DNA of 64,000 bases, taken from positions 46,689 to 110,688 of the forward strand of contig DBYO01000049.1 in the NCBI GenBank assembly GCA_002310235.1. Direction: 5' to 3'. The stretch is from Bacteroidales bacterium UBA1184. Its GTDB lineage: Bacteria; Bacteroidota; Bacteroidia; Bacteroidales; ML635J-15. The notes below the pieces were generated by a model. It had not been told where the DNA came from. It saw only the letters and a list, made by a program, of their open reading frames with translations, and searched no databases. The position numbers and the translations under genes were made by a program. Each line of letters opens with the position of its first letter. Within the stretch, counting starts at the first letter, position 1. Positions 60,879-64,000 of this stretch are shown here, one piece after another.

Positions 60879-62822
60879 ATGGGATATATTAGTTTTGACA
60901 AGAACCAACTGGTAAATCTTGAGTATTCGCTCAAGCGTGAACTCATCCGCACAAGCCGAAGCGGTGCATATGCAAGTTCTACTATAATTAATTGTAACAC
61001 AAGGAAATATCATGGTTTGTTTATCTGTCCGATGGAAGACATTGATGGCGATAACCATATACTTATATCATCGCTAGACTTGTCTGTTGTGCAGCACGAC
61101 GAGGTGTTCCACCTTGGCGTTCACAAGTATCCCGACGGTGTTTATTTCCCCAAGGGACACAAGTATTTGCGCGATTTCCAGATTGAAACCATTCCGTATT
61201 TCATATATCGTGTTGGCGGTGTGCTGCTGAAGATGGAACGAATCCTTAGCGACGACGACCGCATTATGCTGAAATACACTTTGCTTGAGGCTCATTCCGA
61301 TACCAAGTTGCGGTTCCAGCCATTCCTTGCTTTCCGAAATGTGCATAAGTTGAGCAAGGCCAATTTCTTCGTCAACACTAAGTATATTCCTGTAGAAAAC
61401 GGCATTAAGTTGAGAATGTACGATTCGTACAAGTATCTCTATATGCAGTTGTCGAAGAAGTGCGAGTATGTACATGTGCCCGACTGGTACTACAACAACG
61501 AGTACATTGAGGAACAGGAGCGTGGCTACGACTACCGCGAGGATTTGTATGTGCCAGGATATTTTGAAGTGCCGATAAAGAAGGGCGAATCGGTGATTTT
61601 TACGGCTGCATTGAGCGAAATGTCGCCTGCAAGCATATCGCGCAAGTTCAATACCGAACTTGCAAAGCGTTCGCCACGCAACAACTACGAGGAATGTCTG
61701 CGCAGTGCTGCCCAGCAGTTTATCTGCAAGCGCAACGGCAAGACCGAAATCGTGGCCGGTTATCCGTGGTTCGGTCGCTGGGGACGCGACACATTCATCT
61801 CGCTGCCGGGACTGACTCTTCACGCTGGTAATGCAAAGGCTTGCCGCGAGGTGCTTGACACAATGTCGGCCGAAATGAAAAACGGACTTTTCCCAAATAT
61901 CGGTGCTGGCGACGATGCCGCTTTGAATTCGGTTGACGCTCCGCTATGGTATTTCTGGGCTTTGCACGAGTATGCAAATGTACTTCCAGACCGCAAGCAG
62001 GTTTGGGAACTCTATGGCAAAAAGATGAAATCGGTGCTCGATGCCTATCGCAACGGCACAAGTTTCAATATAAAGATGCACGACAACGGCCTTATTTGGC
62101 AGGGTACACAAGGCAAGGCTCTCACATGGATGGATGCCGTAGTAAACGGAAAGCCTGTGACTCCGCGTATGGGCTTTGCTGTCGAGATAAATGCGTTGTG
62201 GTACAATGCAATAATGTTCTCGCTCGAGTTGGCTGCCGCTTGCGGTGATACCGAATTCGTTGAAAAGTGGAAGGATATTCCCGAAAGGACCAAGGCTTCG
62301 TTCCTTGCTATGTTCTGGGACGCAAACCGTGGCTATCTTGCCGATGTGGTTACTTACGACTACAGTGATTTTTCTGTTCGTCCGAATCAAATATTCGCAT
62401 GCTCGTTGCCATACACAATGGTTACAGTTGACATGGCGGCATCGATTCTCGAAAAGGTTCAGTCCAGATTGTTGACGCCTAAGGGATTGCGTACTTTATC
62501 TCCCGATTCTTCTGATTATAAGGGCGTTTATTTCGGAAATCAGGAGCAGCGCGATTCGGCTTACCACCAGGGAACTGTGTGGCCGTGGCTGTTAGGCCAT
62601 TTCTGCGAAGGACTGCTCAAGGTTTACGACAAGCAGGCTTTGCCGTTGGTGAAGAAGATTGCATGGGGCTTCGAAGAGGATATGACCATTGCAGGTATCG
62701 GCAGCATTTCCGAAATTTACGACGGAGACCCGCCATACAATCCGCGTGGTGCAATAGCGCAGGCATGGAGTGTTGCCGAGGTGCTGAGAATATTGTCGTT
62801 GATAAAGAAGTATGACAAATAA
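60879..62822 (+). CDS. Glycogen debranching enzyme (amylo-alpha-1,6-glucosidase, GH133-type)
   Basis: 647 residues from the ATG at 60879. The N-terminal domain has RTSRSGAYASSTIINCNTRK and YHGLFICPM, typical of the archaeal/Bacteroidetes-type debranching enzymes. The catalytic (alpha/alpha)6 domain holds AGYPWFGRWGRDTFISLPGL with the catalytic Asp, NGLFPNIGAGDDAALNSVDA, DNGLIWQGTQGKALTWMDAV, YHQGTVWPWLLGHF and the end SEIYDGDPPYNPRGAIAQAW. It hydrolyses alpha-1,6 branch points after branch trimming, in storage glycogen turnover. A lipoprotein gene separates it from the glycogen-synthase-like gene at 63846, which in Bacteroides relatives often follows directly. Confidence 0.94.
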   Translation: MGYISFDKNQLVNLEYSLKRELIRTSRSGAYASSTIINCNTRKYHGLFICPMEDIDGDNHILISSLDLSVVQHDEVFHLGVHKYPDGVYFPKGHKYLRDFQIETIPYFIYRVGGVLLKMERILSDDDRIMLKYTLLEAHSDTKLRFQPFLAFRNVHKLSKANFFVNTKYIPVENGIKLRMYDSYKYLYMQLSKKCEYVHVPDWYYNNEYIEEQERGYDYREDLYVPGYFEVPIKKGESVIFTAALSEMSPASISRKFNTELAKRSPRNNYEECLRSAAQQFICKRNGKTEIVAGYPWFGRWGRDTFISLPGLTLHAGNAKACREVLDTMSAEMKNGLFPNIGAGDDAALNSVDAPLWYFWALHEYANVLPDRKQVWELYGKKMKSVLDAYRNGTSFNIKMHDNGLIWQGTQGKALTWMDAVVNGKPVTPRMGFAVEINALWYNAIMFSLELAAACGDTEFVEKWKDIPERTKASFLAMFWDANRGYLADVVTYDYSDFSVRPNQIFACSLPYTMVTVDMAASILEKVQSRLLTPKGLRTLSPDSSDYKGVYFGNQEQRDSAYHQGTVWPWLLGHFCEGLLKVYDKQALPLVKKIAWGFEEDMTIAGIGSISEIYDGDPPYNPRGAIAQAWSVAEVLRILSLIKKYDK

Positions 62823-62834
62823 AAAATATTGAAA

Positions 62835-63806
62835 ATGGTGAATGTGACTAATAATATTAGAAAATATATCTTCCCGTTTGCTGTAACATGTATATTGTTA
62901 TTGTTAATGTGTGGGTGTAAAAAGAATGAAACATTCACCGTAACATTTGATGCAAATGGCGGAACGGGAACAATGGAGCCGCAAATATTTATAGAAGACG
63001 TGCCTCAGGCATTGAGACTCAATGAATTCACTTGTGATAACTGCACATTTAGCTACTGGAGTCCATTAAAACAACATGTTTTTAGTACTCCTGAAAGTCC
63101 TAAAAATGAATATAGAAACGGAGAGACAATAACTGTATCTGCTAATATGATCTTGTATGCGCATTGGACAAGTAATGGTACAAATCCAGCACCAACACCG
63201 CAAAGACACGAATATGTTGACCTTGGTTTGCCAAGTGGAACAAAATGGGCAACTTGCAATGTTGGAGCAGAAACTATTGAAGGATATGGAAATTATTATG
63301 CTTGGGGAGAAACCGAACCAAAGGAAATATACGATTGGAACAATTATCGTTGGTGCAATGGACTTGAGAATTCTCTAATAAAGTATTGTAACAGTTCTGA
63401 TTTTAGTAATAATGGTTTTGTCGATACTTTAACTGTTTTGGAATTAGATGATGATGTTGCAACTGTTAATTGGGGTACTAACTGGCGTATGCCAACGCAA
63501 TATGAAATGATAGAGCTTTTTTCTGAATGTTCACATGAATGGATAACTCTTAATGGAATAAACGGACGAAAGTTTACTGGTCCCAATGGAAATAGCATAT
63601 TTTTGCCAGCTGCAGGTTTGCGCAAAGATAATGATATGTCTTATGTCGGTTCGGAAGTATATTATTGGACGTCAACACTTCCACCATATTATACAAATCA
63701 GAACTCTGCGTGGGCACTATATTTCAAAAATAACACATGTGATTTAACAGGTCCGTATCGTTATTATGGAATAGTTGTGCGTCCAGTATTAATTGAAAAT
63801 AATTAG
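62835..63806 (+). CDS. Lipoprotein with one InlB B-repeat and a FISUMP domain
   Basis: 323 residues. The leader ends in a lipobox LLMCGC, with Cys about residue 29. One InlB-type B-repeat (ETFTVTFDANGGTGTM to MILYAHW) is followed by the WTSNGTNP linker, the same as in the lipoprotein at 9103. The rest (about 120-323) is a Fibrobacter succinogenes major paralogous domain: EYVDLGLPSGTKWATCNVGA, NYYAWGETEPKEIYDWNNYR, WGTNWRMPTQYEMIELFSEC, IFLPAAGLRKDNDM and YYGIVVRPVLIE. The start is ambiguous between 62829 (TTG) and 62835 (ATG). It sits inside the glycogen gene group, 12 nt after the debranching enzyme, with no terminator between. The function is unknown. Confidence 0.85.
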   Translation: MVNVTNNIRKYIFPFAVTCILLLLMCGCKKNETFTVTFDANGGTGTMEPQIFIEDVPQALRLNEFTCDNCTFSYWSPLKQHVFSTPESPKNEYRNGETITVSANMILYAHWTSNGTNPAPTPQRHEYVDLGLPSGTKWATCNVGAETIEGYGNYYAWGETEPKEIYDWNNYRWCNGLENSLIKYCNSSDFSNNGFVDTLTVLELDDDVATVNWGTNWRMPTQYEMIELFSECSHEWITLNGINGRKFTGPNGNSIFLPAAGLRKDNDMSYVGSEVYYWTSTLPPYYTNQNSAWALYFKNNTCDLTGPYRYYGIVVRPVLIENN

Positions 63807-63845
63807 AATTAAGAATATAATTGATTAAGTAAAAAATATACGCCA

Positions 63846-64000
63846 ATGAAAGTTTTGATGTTCGGCTGGGAGTTTCCCCCACATATTACCGGTGGACTTG
63901 GAACAGCCTGCTATGGTTTGACCAAGGGTCTTTCGCATTTCGGCACGGAAATAATATTCGTAGTGCCGAAGGCATACGGCGACGAGGATCAGAACTATGT
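63846..64000 (+). CDS. Glycogen-synthase-like glycosyltransferase (5' part only)
   Basis: The window ends after 51 codons. The N-terminus MKVLMFGWEFPPHITGGLGT and CYGLTKGLSHFGTEIIFVVP is the typical start of glycogen/starch synthases and related GT4/GT5 enzymes, with the GGLGT loop that binds ADP- or UDP-glucose. Its place after the debranching enzyme supports a glycogen synthase role. The exact family (GT4 or GT5) cannot be told from this part. Confidence 0.8.
   Translation, partial: MKVLMFGWEFPPHITGGLGTACYGLTKGLSHFGTEIIFVVPKAYGDEDQNY

Noticed and set aside
61074..61823. 249-residue - strand open frame
   Set aside because: It is antisense to the glycogen debranching enzyme and reads as low-complexity shadow text.

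Overview
The window reads as a chromosome segment of an anaerobic, probably gut- or host-associated, uncultured Bacteroidales bacterium (Bacteroidetes). The support is internal. Promoters follow the Bacteroidetes -7 pattern TAnnTTTGC. There are type IX secretion (T9SS) cargo proteins of both sorting types, giant SprB-repeat proteins, a BspA-like leucine-rich-repeat protein, a C10 (streptopain-like) peptidase, many small lipoproteins, and a YfhO protein, a GWxTD protein and a bifunctional RibBA of Bacteroidetes type. No rRNA, tRNA, CRISPR array, insertion sequence or phage gene was seen. The + strand looks G/T-rich even where genes lie on the - strand, which suggests (inference) that it is the leading strand here.

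Layout. 1-2195: the visible part of a - strand YfhO-family membrane protein, cut by the window edge. 2.5-7.4 kb and 13.0-18.1 kb: two similar cassettes, each a small exported protein followed at once by a giant SprB/PKD protein with a type B (CHU_C) sorting domain. Between them lie a divergent phosphoglycerate kinase, an InlB-repeat lipoprotein and an M3 oligopeptidase lipoprotein. 18.1-28.0 kb: a small membrane protein, a degenerate 16-bp minisatellite, ribF, an LptF/LptG-type permease, ribBA, two lipoproteins, then tmk, a DoxX/thioredoxin-like fusion and tpiA. 28.1-40.5 kb: a dense co-directional run of prmA, a 1545-residue exported unknown, a GWxTD lipoprotein, a TrmH/RlmB methyltransferase, purH, panB, an RluA-type pseudouridine synthase and an ABC-F ATPase. 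40.5-49.2 kb (- strand): a BspA-like LRR protein, rnhB, a GT4 glycosyltransferase, kdsB, a secreted C10 peptidase and uvrB. 49.4-52.5 kb: a secreted M43 metalloprotease and three tandem Cys-rich mini-lipoproteins. 52.5-60.7 kb: an aminotransferase, a small membrane protein, radA, a small lipoprotein, a panC-panD-rfaE2 cluster, and a LysM esterase overlapping a beta-propeller lipoprotein. 60.8-64 kb: a glycogen debranching enzyme, a second InlB-repeat lipoprotein and the start of a glycogen-synthase-like glycosyltransferase.

How the genes fit together. Housekeeping functions cover glycolysis (tpiA, a pgk-like gene), riboflavin/FMN/FAD (ribBA, ribF), pantothenate (panB, panC, panD), purines and dTMP (purH, tmk), LPS building blocks and transport (kdsB, rfaE2, a lptG-like gene), DNA repair (uvrB, radA, rnhB) and rRNA or ribosomal-protein modification (rlmB-like, prmA, an RluA-type enzyme). 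Among these sits a secretome of T9SS cargo (two type B giants, two type A proteases) and surface lipoproteins. The parts that look least described are the two small-plus-giant cassettes, the 1545-residue protein joined to the GWxTD lipoprotein, the three Cys-rich mini-lipoproteins and the active-site-divergent Pgk.
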